NCBI GenBank assembly: GCA_045616125.1
Contig: JAZLGC010000026.1
Coordinates: 1 to 64,000 of the forward strand
Direction of reading: 5' to 3'
Length of the DNA: 64,000 nt
From: Treponema_I sp045616125
Lineage (GTDB): Bacteria; Spirochaetota; Spirochaetia; Treponematales; Treponemataceae
Shown: piece after piece, positions 15,992 through 25,309 of the stretch
Numbering within the stretch: the stretch's first letter is position 1
Layout of the letters: every line of letters begins with the position of its first letter
The notes under the pieces: model-generated
Seen by the model: only the letters and a program-made list of their open reading frames with translations
Told to the model about the DNA's origin: nothing
Database searches by the model: none
Program-made: the position numbers and the translations under genes

Positions 15992-17680
15992 TTACACCTC
16001 ACCATTTCCTTTTTTCGGTTCATCAGCAGAGCCCTGTGCATCCGGGTCTTTCTGATCAGGATATTCAATACGGGTATGATAATACCCGGCAAGAATCGTT
16101 ACAAAAGATGCTTCTATGGCAGTCAGTTCGCCAAAAGAAAGGTTTGCCCGTTCCATCTGACCATGCTCAATTTTACCCATAACCAGCTGATGTATGAACT
16201 TTTCAAGACGGGAAACCGACGGATGATCAAGAGTACGACAGGCAGCCTCTACTGTATCAGCCAGCATGACAACTGCAGCTTCTTTGCTGTGAGGCGGGTT
16301 ACCGATGTATGAATACTCTTCAGGAGTAACGTTTTCATCCAGTTTTTTTGCTTCGTTGTAAAAATAGGCAACCACACTGTTACCATGATGTTCCGCAATG
16401 ATATCAATAACTTCCTGCGGCAGATGCAGCTGATGTGCCTTTTCTACACCACGTTTTACATGACTGCGGATTACCGAAAGCGACAGGCGTGGATTATCAA
16501 GTTCCACATGTTTGTTCTCGCCGGTCTGGTTTTCTACAAAGTATTCGGCCTGATCCATTTTACCGATATCGTGGTAGTAGGCACCAACACGGGCCAGAAG
16601 CGCATTGGCTCCTATTTCTGCACAGGCACTTTCAGCAAGGGTTGCAACCATCATGCTGTGGTTATAGGTTCCCGGAGCCTTTAAGAGCAGCCGGCGGAGA
16701 ATTGGCGTATTCTGGTCAGAAAGGTCCATCAGGCGGAAAATAGAAGCCGTATTCAAAAGTGTTTCAAGAGGCGTAATGAAACCAAGAGCAAGAATACCGG
16801 ATATGAAACCGTTGAATGCAACACCGGCAATGCAGCCAAATACGCGGTTTGCATCGTTATTGAAGATAATATGCAGGACAAGCATGAAAACCGCATCCAG
16901 TACAGCAATCATGAGGGCGGCAATAACCATGTCATAGCGGCGCTGCAGTTTTCTTACAATGCGGACAGAAGCAAGGCAGGAACACAGTTCAAAAAGTGCC
17001 GGCACAAAGGCGTAATCGGTGGCATTAAGAATGAGGAAGAACAGACAGAAACTGTAGTACACCGCCATGCGCTGGTTAAAAAGCACCGTGACCAGAATTG
17101 CCGTAAAAGTTGCAGGCAGAATAACCGGCAGCGCAAAATCATAACTGAACACCGTAAGCCGGAAACCAAATACCGTCAGGCCATATACCAAAAGTGAACA
17201 GCAGGACATGAAGATTGCTTCGCGCACCATCAGTTCATGCTCAAAGAATCCGCGCGAATAGAGGTAGAACAGCAGCGAAGCCAAAAGCATGTAATACAGA
17301 AGGTCGTTACAGAACCGGCGGTAGTCTATGTATGCAGGCGCTGCTGAAATTTTCCGTACTTTTTCCAGCTGGGCTTCTGTTATAGGGAAGCCTTTTTTTA
17401 TGATTCTTTCACCACGGACAATTTCAAAGGGGAACTGTTCGTCTTTTGGCAGGGAACGTTCTGCAATAACAGCCCGGTCTGAAATCTGCCCTACTTCGTA
17501 ATCATCAACGGGAAATGAAACCAGGTTTGATGCAGTAGACACTTTGATGAATGCCATTCCCAAAAGAATGACAAACCATACGGCAAAGACGATAAGGGTA
17601 GGACCGTGATCCTTCACCGATTGTGATAAAGAATACATCCAGCCGGGTGTATGTCTTTTATTTTTCTGTTTCTTGGTCAT
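15992..17680 (-). CDS. 7TM HD-domain phosphohydrolase (YqfF/PgpH family)
   Basis: A 562-aa membrane protein with an N-terminal TM near residues 30-50, a short extracytoplasmic 7TMR-HDED-type region, six to seven further TM segments (about residues 130-310) and a cytoplasmic HD domain. The catalytic metal site shows HSMMVATLAE, YYHDIGKM and AEHHG. Family members hydrolyse cyclic di-AMP. The start ATG at 17680 is chosen over an upstream TTG; it overlaps the end of phoH. The operon order phoH - yqfF - ybeY is conserved in many bacteria. Substrate assignment is by family. Confidence 0.9.
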   Translation of the reverse strand: MTKKQKNKRHTPGWMYSLSQSVKDHGPTLIVFAVWFVILLGMAFIKVSTASNLVSFPVDDYEVGQISDRAVIAERSLPKDEQFPFEIVRGERIIKKGFPITEAQLEKVRKISAAPAYIDYRRFCNDLLYYMLLASLLFYLYSRGFFEHELMVREAIFMSCCSLLVYGLTVFGFRLTVFSYDFALPVILPATFTAILVTVLFNQRMAVYYSFCLFFLILNATDYAFVPALFELCSCLASVRIVRKLQRRYDMVIAALMIAVLDAVFMLVLHIIFNNDANRVFGCIAGVAFNGFISGILALGFITPLETLLNTASIFRLMDLSDQNTPILRRLLLKAPGTYNHSMMVATLAESACAEIGANALLARVGAYYHDIGKMDQAEYFVENQTGENKHVELDNPRLSLSVIRSHVKRGVEKAHQLHLPQEVIDIIAEHHGNSVVAYFYNEAKKLDENVTPEEYSYIGNPPHSKEAAVVMLADTVEAACRTLDHPSVSRLEKFIHQLVMGKIEHGQMERANLSFGELTAIEASFVTILAGYYHTRIEYPDQKDPDAQGSADEPKKGNGEV

Positions 17681-18632
17681 GTTCGTATGCCTGTACAATT
17701 TTCTTTACCAGGGGATTTCTCACAATGTCAGATGAATCCATGGTACATACGCTGATTCCCTCTATGTCAGAAAGAATACGCAGTGCATGTACTAAACCAC
17801 TGGGAATCCGCTTTGGTAAATCTATCTGGGTAATATCGCCAGTCACAAAGACTTTTGATCCTGAGCCCATACGGGTAAGGAACATTTTCATCTGTTCCCG
17901 GGTTGTATTCTGGGCTTCGTCAAGAATGAGAATGCTGTTTTCAAGGGTGCGGCCACGCATATATGCCAAAGGGGCAATTTCCAGGATGCCGTTTTCAGAA
18001 AGACGCTCACATTCGCCTTTTGGCAGCAGAGACTGAATGGCATCAAACAATGGCCGGAGATAGGGAGAAATTTTCTGCTCAAAGTCGCCGGGCAGGTACC
18101 CCAGATTTTCGCCGGCTTCTACTACCGGGCGGGTAAGCACGATACGGCGAACGGCACCGGAAGCCAAAAGGCGAAGAGCTTCTGCAATGGCCAGATAGGT
18201 TTTGCCACTGCCGGCAGGTCCTGAGCAGAATACTACATCGTCAGTGCGCAGCGCACGGATGAATTTTGCCTGATTTACAGATTTGGGGTAGACGCTTTTT
18301 ACGGCGCCGGGGATTTTTATGGCCGCTGAAGCAAAAAGGGATTCGGTATCCAACTCCGGAACAGATTTACCGCTGTAGCCGGTAAGGATTGAGTATACCA
18401 TATCTGAATCAGGGGTTTCCCCTTCTGAGGCTTCATCAATGATGCGGTCGATAATATGTTTGAAGCGTTCAGTAACCTCAGGAGATTGTCCTGCAACGGA
18501 AATCTCGTTACCCCGGGTATATACCGGAACACCCAGATGAGATTCAATAAGCCGTAAGTTACTGTCATTGGTACCACACAAGCGGGCCAGAATATCAGAA
18601 TCGGGCACCACTATGGTATATGCAGAATCCAT
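17658..18632 (-). CDS. phoH: PhoH-like ATPase
   Basis: A 324-aa protein with an N-terminal KH/R3H-like RNA-binding region and a C-terminal PhoH P-loop domain (Walker A SGPAGSGKTY, Walker B ILILDEAQN, then a VTGDITQIDLP arginine-finger region). It probably works with YbeY in RNA metabolism. The transcript looks leaderless: TTGCAC (complement of 18664-18669), 17-nt spacer, TATGAT (complement of 18641-18646), 8 nt to ATG. It heads the five-gene operon. Confidence 0.93.
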   Translation of the reverse strand: MDSAYTIVVPDSDILARLCGTNDSNLRLIESHLGVPVYTRGNEISVAGQSPEVTERFKHIIDRIIDEASEGETPDSDMVYSILTGYSGKSVPELDTESLFASAAIKIPGAVKSVYPKSVNQAKFIRALRTDDVVFCSGPAGSGKTYLAIAEALRLLASGAVRRIVLTRPVVEAGENLGYLPGDFEQKISPYLRPLFDAIQSLLPKGECERLSENGILEIAPLAYMRGRTLENSILILDEAQNTTREQMKMFLTRMGSGSKVFVTGDITQIDLPKRIPSGLVHALRILSDIEGISVCTMDSSDIVRNPLVKKIVQAYEHDQETEK

Positions 18633-18740
18633 ATTCTTTTATCATAACGGCAAACTGCGGGCAGTGCAAGCGAGACACGAGTGTTTACTTTTTTGGGGAA
18701 TTAACTATACTTTAAGGTGCGTTTTGAGGGGAAGGATTTT

Positions 18741-19727
18741 ATGATTACATTCTGGCAGCAGGAAAACAGCAAGCTTTCTCACTACAATCCCAGTGACCTT
18801 GATATCTCAAAACATACCTGGATTGATGCCCGCAATGTTACCCGGGAAGACATCCGCGTTCTTGAAGAAGAATATCACATTGAACAGGAACACATTCTTG
18901 ATATTCTTGACCAGGACGAGCTGGCCCGTATCGAAAAAACCGATGATTACACTCTGATTATTATCCGCCTGCCCGTTTTTGATTCCGAAGCAGATATCCG
19001 CTATTACACCATCCCCCTTGGTATCATTCTGTATCCCGATTACATCATTACCATCTGCTGGACCGATTGCGAAGTCATTAAAGATATCGCTGCCAACCGG
19101 CTACGGGAAATACGGCTGGCAGACTTTCCTGCCTTTATCATGTGCATCATGAGCAGAGCCGATACCTTGTTTCTGCGCTACCTTAAGGAAATCAACCGGC
19201 GTGCCGCTTCCATCCAGAGTGAACTGCAGCATGCCGTAAAAAACCGGGAACTGATTCATTTGATGAACCTGCAGAAATCACTGGTTTTCTTTACCACCAG
19301 TCTTAAAAGCAACAAACTGCTTATTGATAAAATTTCGCGGACCAAAATTCTTCCGCTGGATGAAGATGACCGTGACTGGCTTGATGACGTGGAAATTGAC
19401 CACCGTCAGGCTATTGAAATGGCCGACACCTACAGCGACATTCTTGACGGTATTGCCGAAACCTTTGACTCGGTTATCAACAACAACCTGAACCAGGTAA
19501 TGAAGCGGCTTACGGTTATCTCGCTGATTCTGATGGTGCCGACCTTCATTACCAGCTTTTTTGGCATGAACGTACCGCTGCCCTTTGCCAACACCGGCTA
19601 TCTGGGTGCCATAATTCTTTTACTATGCTGTATCGCAACGTCGGTATTTGCCGGTTTCTTCCTGCGGGATAAACCTGATCCGGACGTGGCAAAAGAACGA
19701 AGAAAGAAACCGCGGAAAAAGCGGTAA
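18741..19727 (+). CDS. corA: CorA-type magnesium/divalent cation transporter
   Basis: A 328-aa inner-membrane channel with a soluble funnel domain and two C-terminal TM segments. The first ends in the signature GMN (TSFFGMNVPLPF), which forms the selectivity filter. The start ATG at 18741 is selected over an upstream GTG because GAGGGGAAGG is well placed before it. A lysine/arginine-rich tail follows TM2. The next gene follows within 30 bp. Confidence 0.93.
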   Translation: MITFWQQENSKLSHYNPSDLDISKHTWIDARNVTREDIRVLEEEYHIEQEHILDILDQDELARIEKTDDYTLIIIRLPVFDSEADIRYYTIPLGIILYPDYIITICWTDCEVIKDIAANRLREIRLADFPAFIMCIMSRADTLFLRYLKEINRRAASIQSELQHAVKNRELIHLMNLQKSLVFFTTSLKSNKLLIDKISRTKILPLDEDDRDWLDDVEIDHRQAIEMADTYSDILDGIAETFDSVINNNLNQVMKRLTVISLILMVPTFITSFFGMNVPLPFANTGYLGAIILLLCCIATSVFAGFFLRDKPDPDVAKERRKKPRKKR

Positions 19728-19753
19728 TGCCTGAAACCTACAGGAGAGAACGT

Positions 19754-20758
19754 ATGAACATTGCAAAATCAATCCGATACGCGGCAGCTGCAGTTCTGGC
19801 AGCCGCTTGTTTTACCACCCTTGGGGCACAGGGATTCGGTGTGCCGGTAAACGATTCACGCTGGCTGGACCTGCCCGATGGCATGCCGATTATCAGATTC
19901 TTTTCTCCCGGTCTTGAGATGATTACCACTGGACCTGACACGGCAAGCGGTATTATTTATGACACCTTTATCATCGGGGAAAACATGGAAGCCTTTGCAG
20001 AACCGCGTTCCATTACCCCTTTTGCCATAAACCGGTATGAGACCACCTATCTTTTGTGGTACACCGTGCGGACCGATGCCGAGCTGAATCTTAACTACCA
20101 TTTTGAAAATCCGGGACAGGAAGGTTCCGGCGGCAGACGCGGCAAAGCACCGACAACAGAACGGCAGCTTCAGCCTGTAACCACCATTACCTGGTATGAT
20201 GCCATTGTCTGGTGTAACGCATTCAGTGAACTGGAAGGATTAACTCCCTGTTATACCTATAACGGCAAAGTATTACGGGATTCCGGGGATACAGCCATGT
20301 GTGATATGGCAGTATGTGATTTTTCGGCCAACGGATACCGGCTGCCCACCGAAGCTGAGTGGGAATACGCAGCACGCAAAACTGATACCGGGTTTATCCG
20401 GGGTGATGAATACAGTGGTGGTTGCCGGGAAGACGGTATCGGTATTACCTATGATGTAGCAACCGCAGAAAGTTTTCTGGTTACAGGCAGTATGCCGGGT
20501 TCCGGAACTCCCAATGCGCTGGGGCTTTTTGACATGAGCGGAAATGTAATGGAATATTGCTGGGACTGGTACGCTGATTATATTCCGGTGCCGGTAAACC
20601 AGCGCGCCACAGGGCCTGCATATGGCATGGAACGTGTTTCCCGGGGAGGCAGTTTCAGTCCCTATGCGTCATATTGCGAAAGCGGAACCCGGTACAGTTA
20701 CGATCCTAACGAATGCTATAACTATCTGGGATTCCGCGTGGTACAGACCGTACGCTGA
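19754..20758 (+). CDS. Secreted formylglycine-generating-enzyme-like (SUMF1/FGE-sulfatase domain) protein
   Basis: A 334-aa protein with a signal peptide (about residues 1-27, ending LGAQG) and an FGE-sulfatase domain. Family motifs are INRYETTYLLWY, TWYDAIVWCNAFSELEGLTPCY, GYRLPTEAEWEYAAR, GLFDMSGNVMEYCWDWY and the C-terminal RGGSF...LGFRVV. Many bacterial members of this C-type-lectin-like fold are not true sulfatase activators, and no sulfatase is nearby, so function is open. Start ATG at 19754 follows AGGAG. Confidence 0.87.
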   Translation: MNIAKSIRYAAAAVLAAACFTTLGAQGFGVPVNDSRWLDLPDGMPIIRFFSPGLEMITTGPDTASGIIYDTFIIGENMEAFAEPRSITPFAINRYETTYLLWYTVRTDAELNLNYHFENPGQEGSGGRRGKAPTTERQLQPVTTITWYDAIVWCNAFSELEGLTPCYTYNGKVLRDSGDTAMCDMAVCDFSANGYRLPTEAEWEYAARKTDTGFIRGDEYSGGCREDGIGITYDVATAESFLVTGSMPGSGTPNALGLFDMSGNVMEYCWDWYADYIPVPVNQRATGPAYGMERVSRGGSFSPYASYCESGTRYSYDPNECYNYLGFRVVQTVR

Positions 20759-20767
20759 CATCCCGTC

Positions 20768-20800
20768 AGGGAGATCCTGAATCAAGTTCAGGATGACAGT
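20768..20800. repeat. REP-like palindrome
   Basis: A hairpin with arms ATCCTGAA/TTCAGGAT (20774-20794) flanked by GAG and GAC. It belongs to the same family as the palindromes at 42.47, 57.9 and 61.0-61.3 kb. It lies between convergent genes and could also act as a terminator. Confidence 0.75.
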
Positions 20801-20825
20801 CTGATTCAGGATGCCGGTGTGATAT

Positions 20826-21500
20826 TTACAGCTGATGCAGGGTGGCGCTGGCCACAGTCCAGGCATTGGCGTTGCGGGTCAGTTCAATGACACCATAACG
20901 GCCTTCTGCAAGAGAGCCTGGATTCATGAGGGTTGTTTTACCAAGGGTATTTACCGCAAACGATTCATGAATATGACCGCTGATTGCCACCAATGGCTGG
21001 TATTTTTCGATAAATGCACGGATTTCTTTTGAACCAGTTGAAATGCCGGCGGTAATTTTATCCATGCCGGTGTCAAATGGCGGCTGATGAGTTACCAGAA
21101 TCAGGTTATCCCATACGGCTTCTTCGCTTTCGGTTACCGGGGTAAGGTCTGCCATAAGGTCGGCTTCGTCAAGTTCGTTGGGAGTGGTGCCGGTAAACTT
21201 CAGACCGCCACCGCTACCAAGCCAGCACAGATGTTCGCTTACTACCAGATTTTTCTGAATGGAAATGTCTTCGTCTTCAAGATTTTCAATAAAATCCGGG
21301 TCATCACAGTTACCAATTACCGCATAAATAAAATCGTGTTTGGTAATTAAAGCCTTAAAGGCGGGTTCTGCGGTTTCGGGTTTGTTGAATTCGGTAAAGT
21401 CGCCGGCAAATACTACGGCATCGGCTTTTTCAAATTCTTCAGTCAGTTTTTCAATGTTGGCAGTGTTGCCGTGCATATCTGATAATACTAATAATCTCAT
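20826..21500 (-). CDS. Calcineurin-like metallophosphoesterase
   Basis: A 224-aa cytoplasmic metallophosphoesterase of the YfcE/TT1561-like type. The five blocks are present: LSDMHGN, AGDFTE, GNCDD, THQPPF and GHIHE. It probably hydrolyses phosphodiesters with a dinuclear metal site; the substrate is not predictable. It starts 13 nt after hisC with AAGGAG, so the two are co-transcribed. Confidence 0.88.
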   Translation of the reverse strand: MRLLVLSDMHGNTANIEKLTEEFEKADAVVFAGDFTEFNKPETAEPAFKALITKHDFIYAVIGNCDDPDFIENLEDEDISIQKNLVVSEHLCWLGSGGGLKFTGTTPNELDEADLMADLTPVTESEEAVWDNLILVTHQPPFDTGMDKITAGISTGSKEIRAFIEKYQPLVAISGHIHESFAVNTLGKTTLMNPGSLAEGRYGVIELTRNANAWTVASATLHQL

Positions 21501-21513
21501 ACATACTCCTTAT

Positions 21514-22647
21514 TTATTGTTCAAGTGCTGTCATGACATCAGCAAGCTGATTCATCTGTTCCGGTGTTCCGATGGTAATGCGCACGTAGTTTTCTACGCC
21601 GGGGGTGGCAAAGTGGCGGATTAGAATGCCGGCTTTTTTTACGGCGGCATACACATCTGATCCAGAGAGTTTTGGGTGCTCTACCATGATGAAATTGGTG
21701 CTGGAAGGAACCACACGGTATCCGGCAGATGCAAGGCGGGCTGAAAATTCATCACGGGTAGCAGCAATGGCACGGGCTTTTTCGCAGTAATAGCCGGTTT
21801 CGCGGCAGGCAGCTTCGCCGGCAGCCTGACACACTGCATCAACAGGAAAGTGGTTGAAAGAGTTTTTAACGGTAATAACCGCCTTGATAAGGTCCGGGTT
21901 ACCAACGCAGAAACCAAGACGCATTCCCGCAAAAGAAAGAGACTTGCTGAAAGTTCTGATAACCAGCAGGTTCGGATATTCAGACAGCAGACTAATGGCC
22001 GATTCCTTTCCAAAATCTGCGTAGGCTTCATCAACCACAAACACTTTGTCTTTTGGAAATTCAGCAAGCATGGCTTTGATTTCTGCTACGGTCAGGGCAC
22101 GTCCGGTAGGCGCATTGGGATTGGCAAAAATCATGCCGGCAGCATTTTTACTGTGGGCAGCAGCCATCATGGCCTTTGTATCAAGAGTCCAGTCATTGTT
22201 CAGGGCAATTTTTTCAAGAGTAATGCCGTAATACCCGGCGTATACCGGATAAAAACTGTAGGAATGTTCGGGAGTAATAACCGGAGCATCGTCGTCAAAA
22301 AAGGCATAAAACACAAAAGACAACACTTCGTCACTGCCGTTGCCACAGAAAATCATGTCGGGAGTAATGGGAGAAGCGATTTTTCCGGCAGCTTCTTCTG
22401 CATTGCAGAAAACACCGCCGGTTTTGTTCAGCATGTCTGCCACAGCCTGCCGTAGATTATTGGCATCAGGGTCGGCATACAGCGCCAGTTTTTCAGGATG
22501 ACTGGTTACAAAATCAGCCATGGCTTTGGTTACTGCTGCCGGTGGCGGATAAGCGTTTTCATTGGCATTCAGTTTAATATAAACACGGTCTTTAGGCTGT
22601 TCGCCCGGTACATAAGGCTTTAACTGCTGTAATCTTTTTGCGTACAT
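21514..22647 (-). CDS. hisC: Histidinol-phosphate aminotransferase
   Basis: A 377-aa fold-type I PLP enzyme. The PLP lysine is K235 in TFSKSLSFAGMRLGF; other motifs are NANENAYPPP, GNGSDEVL and NPNAPTG. No other his genes are in the window, and such orphans can also serve aromatic amino acids. The transcript looks leaderless: TTGACG (complement of 22677-22682), 17 nt, TACACT, 6 nt, ATG. Its -35 lies back-to-back with that of the divergent 649-aa gene. Confidence 0.9.
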   Translation of the reverse strand: MYAKRLQQLKPYVPGEQPKDRVYIKLNANENAYPPPAAVTKAMADFVTSHPEKLALYADPDANNLRQAVADMLNKTGGVFCNAEEAAGKIASPITPDMIFCGNGSDEVLSFVFYAFFDDDAPVITPEHSYSFYPVYAGYYGITLEKIALNNDWTLDTKAMMAAAHSKNAAGMIFANPNAPTGRALTVAEIKAMLAEFPKDKVFVVDEAYADFGKESAISLLSEYPNLLVIRTFSKSLSFAGMRLGFCVGNPDLIKAVITVKNSFNHFPVDAVCQAAGEAACRETGYYCEKARAIAATRDEFSARLASAGYRVVPSSTNFIMVEHPKLSGSDVYAAVKKAGILIRHFATPGVENYVRITIGTPEQMNQLADVMTALEQ

Positions 22648-22676
22648 AAATCAAGTGTACAAAGTGTAACAGTCTG

Positions 22677-22722
22677 CGTCAATCTTGAGAAAACAAGGAG
22701 AACGTTTTATACTGAAAGTATT
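22677..22722. promoter_or_regulatory. Back-to-back promoters of hisC and the 649-aa gene
   Basis: The hisC -35 (complement of 22677-22682) and the plus-strand -35 TTGAGA (22685-22690) are two bases apart. Plus strand: 17-nt spacer, TATACT (22708-22713), 9 nt to GTG 22723. The GGAG at 22697 lies inside this spacer, so it is not a ribosome site. Confidence 0.65.
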
Positions 22723-24672
22723 GTGACAACGTCTATTATCAACATTTATTCTATTCTCCGGTCTTTTGCCAATCATCAGAACAGTGGTCTTGTTCATTAC
22801 CTTGATTTTGCTGACTACATGCGCCGGTATGCTCAAAAACATATAGAAGAATCTCCTGAACTGAATGCCTACATGACACAGACTCAGGATCAGCTTCAGA
22901 AAGAACTGGGCCAGCTTGAGAGCCAGAAAAAGATTTATATCTACAACAATGCCAGCAACATCATGATTGTTGTCATTGCCTTTTATGTTGATAAGTTCAC
23001 GCTCCGTTACGACGAAATTGCAAACAATCCGGCTATTCCCTTTCCTCTTCTTGGTGACATTCCAAAAAATGTGCCCCATGACATCGTAACAAAATCAAAT
23101 GCCAGCGATCTGATTCTGCCGCTGTTTGAACAGAAAGACCGCAGCGACACTCCGGTACTGTATGGTCTGATTCTGCCCAACGAACTGCCTATCGTACTGT
23201 TCCCGTCTACAGCCAACCCCAACGTGCTTCTTGATGCCAGTATGGGTAAAATCCGGCAGATGCTGCGGCAGGAAGAATACCACGACTACTTCCTGAAAAA
23301 ACTGAAGATTTCAAACCCGGGTAAAGATATTTCCGTAAAGAACTTCTTTACCCAGTTTATCAATAAGCCGCAGGAATCCCTTGAATCATTAAAAACTTCC
23401 GGTGATTCTTTCTTCTTCTGGAACCAGTTGTGCTACTTTATTCGTCAGGACTATGAAAAAGTAAAGGATTACACGGCAGAAGACATTGCCGTTCTGCAGT
23501 CGGTTTTTATTACGGAATTTGCCATTGCCTACTTCAAGAATAAGTCTCAGCAGAATTTCCAGCGGAATACAGCACTGAAAAATCTGGAAGTCCTGCTCCA
23601 GAAACCGCCGTACTACTTCAGCCGCGAGACCATCAAAAAGTTCACCGATACCCATGGTATTCCCCTTCTGGGTCAGTATTCAGAAAAAGACCTGAACGAT
23701 TACCTGCACGAAAAAACCACCAGCATTGAAACCCACGAACTGCCGGATCTGCTGGTTTTCAAAACCCATGCACCCAACGAGCAGCACTTTTACATTACAA
23801 AATCAAAGGTACTGCCATTGTGTATCAGACTCTGTTCAGATGCCCGCGAAACAGTCCGGTCAAACCTGACAAAGCAGTGGTATTCCGTATACAAGCAGTT
23901 CATGACACTGCCGGAAATGAGCGACCAGAAAGCCTTTGAAAAAAGTTTGGAACACCAGGTAAAACTGGTAAGCCCAGTTCTGTACGCACTGCTGAACTCA
24001 AATTTCCTGTCGCTGGTACACTATGAAGCTGGCCTTTCAGAAGAAAATAAAGATCCGGCCCGCATTAATCTTTTCTCCAACGGAAAACTGATTCCTTACA
24101 GCGAAATGCTGATGCTGAACCGGCAGGAAATTGTTACCGATGCCAAAATCCTTCTGCCCTGGTACTACACCGTTCCCGTTATTTCCTGGATTGCAGCCCT
24201 GATACTGCGGCCTTCAAAAAAAGACCGGAAGAACCAGGAAGCAAAAAGCCAGGAACAGAAGCGGAAAGCAGCATTTGAGGTTCCTGCAGCAGATGATATT
24301 CCGGCAAACAGCAAACCGTCCAATACCGGCGACCGAAAAAAAGATCTGGTTAACGCCGCAAAACAGATTGAATCCCAGCTGGTACCGGCAGGTTCTTCCC
24401 TGGACAGGGAAATATCTGCATACATCAACCAGTGGAACCGCATGCTGAGCAAAGATACCAAGGCAAACCTGACCGAAGACGTTAACAGCCTGATTCGCGA
24501 CTATCTAAGAAAAGTCATCAGAACCATGCAGGGATCCAGTTTTACTTTGGAACGCATTCAGAATCTTTCTGAAACCCTGGCAAAAACACCTGCACTTTCA
24601 AAGATTAAAGACCAGGATGAGCTGATTATGTATATCCAGCTGTACATGGTTAAACTGGTTAAAAACCTGTAA
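22723..24672 (+). CDS. Large protein of unknown function
   Basis: A 649-aa protein with no signal peptide. The N-terminus is helical (TTSIINIYSILRSFANHQN). A hydrophobic stretch near residues 480-500 (YTVPVISWIAALIL) is followed by a very basic, Gln/Lys-rich linker and then a helical C-terminal domain. One TM segment or a membrane-associated helix is possible. I do not recognise the family; it has the look of a protein limited to spirochaetes. The GTG start is supported by the promoter 9 nt upstream and the lack of a better candidate. Confidence 0.7.
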   Translation: MTTSIINIYSILRSFANHQNSGLVHYLDFADYMRRYAQKHIEESPELNAYMTQTQDQLQKELGQLESQKKIYIYNNASNIMIVVIAFYVDKFTLRYDEIANNPAIPFPLLGDIPKNVPHDIVTKSNASDLILPLFEQKDRSDTPVLYGLILPNELPIVLFPSTANPNVLLDASMGKIRQMLRQEEYHDYFLKKLKISNPGKDISVKNFFTQFINKPQESLESLKTSGDSFFFWNQLCYFIRQDYEKVKDYTAEDIAVLQSVFITEFAIAYFKNKSQQNFQRNTALKNLEVLLQKPPYYFSRETIKKFTDTHGIPLLGQYSEKDLNDYLHEKTTSIETHELPDLLVFKTHAPNEQHFYITKSKVLPLCIRLCSDARETVRSNLTKQWYSVYKQFMTLPEMSDQKAFEKSLEHQVKLVSPVLYALLNSNFLSLVHYEAGLSEENKDPARINLFSNGKLIPYSEMLMLNRQEIVTDAKILLPWYYTVPVISWIAALILRPSKKDRKNQEAKSQEQKRKAAFEVPAADDIPANSKPSNTGDRKKDLVNAAKQIESQLVPAGSSLDREISAYINQWNRMLSKDTKANLTEDVNSLIRDYLRKVIRTMQGSSFTLERIQNLSETLAKTPALSKIKDQDELIMYIQLYMVKLVKNL

Positions 24673-24700
24673 ATTCCGCTAAAAGCACTGATTTTTATGA

Positions 24701-24740
24701 AAAATGCAGAAATTTTCAAAAATTTCTGCATTTTTTTTTT
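24701..24740 (+). terminator. Rho-independent terminator after the 649-aa gene
   Basis: Arms AAATGCAGAAATTT and AAATTTCTGCATTT enclose a short loop and are followed by a run of ten T. A very strong signal just ahead of ssb. Confidence 0.9.
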
Positions 24741-24788
24741 GCAAAACTGCAATTTTTTTTCTCTCACGGGCGAATAACTATATCGTTG

Positions 24789-24818
24789 GTCGGCAAAAAA
24801 CCGACAAAGGAGATTTTT
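24789..24818 (+). promoter_or_regulatory. Small hairpin plus Shine-Dalgarno ahead of ssb
   Basis: GTCGG and CCGAC (24789-24805 region) can pair around a short A-rich loop immediately before AAAGGAG. This may influence ribosome access to ssb. Confidence 0.45.
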
Positions 24819-25289
24819 ATGAACCCATTAAACTCAGTTATTCTGGAAGGACACGTTGTTTCAAAACCGGAAGTAAAACTCGTTGGAAAAGGCACCCCAG
24901 TATGTGACTTTGTTATCGGCAGTAACCGCAGCTGGAAGAACGAAAAAGGAAACTTTGAAAATGAAGTATCCTTTATCGATATTAAATCGTGGGGCACCCT
25001 GGCTACGGCATGTGAAAAGAACTGTACCAAAGGACGTGGAATTCGTGTGGTTGGACGTCTGCAGCAGAGCCGCTGGAAGGACAACGATGGCAAAATGCAG
25101 TCTCGCCTGAGAATTATTGCAGAACATGTGGAATTCAGACCTGACTACAAAAAAAACGAGGCAGAAGCACTGCAAAGTACCCCTGCCACTGTTGAAGAAA
25201 CTGATCTTCAGAATGAAAATGCCGTATTGGCTATGGAAGCTGCAGCCAACACCCCTACTCAGGAAAAGCCGGAAGCCATTCCCTTTTAA
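24819..25289 (+). CDS. ssb: Single-stranded DNA-binding protein
   Basis: A 156-aa OB-fold protein. The N-terminus MNPLNSVILEGHVVSKPEV, the FVIGSNRSWKNEKGNFE loop and GRGIRVVGRLQQSRW are typical of SSB. The C-terminal tail is acidic but ends EAIPF rather than the usual DDDIPF. The final Pro-Phe that binds partner proteins is kept. Start ATG at 24819 follows AAAGGAGA. Confidence 0.92.
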   Translation: MNPLNSVILEGHVVSKPEVKLVGKGTPVCDFVIGSNRSWKNEKGNFENEVSFIDIKSWGTLATACEKNCTKGRGIRVVGRLQQSRWKDNDGKMQSRLRIIAEHVEFRPDYKKNEAEALQSTPATVEETDLQNENAVLAMEAAANTPTQEKPEAIPF

Positions 25290-25309
25290 GAGTCAGCCGC
25301 CCGTAGCCT

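Noticed and set aside
21850..22455. 201-aa open frame on the plus strand inside hisC
   Set aside because: hisC has intact motifs over its whole length; the antisense frame has no promoter or family features.
22694..22701. AAGGAG as ribosome site for the 649-aa gene
   Set aside because: It is about 20 nt from the GTG and lies within the spacer of a good promoter, so it would not be in the mRNA.
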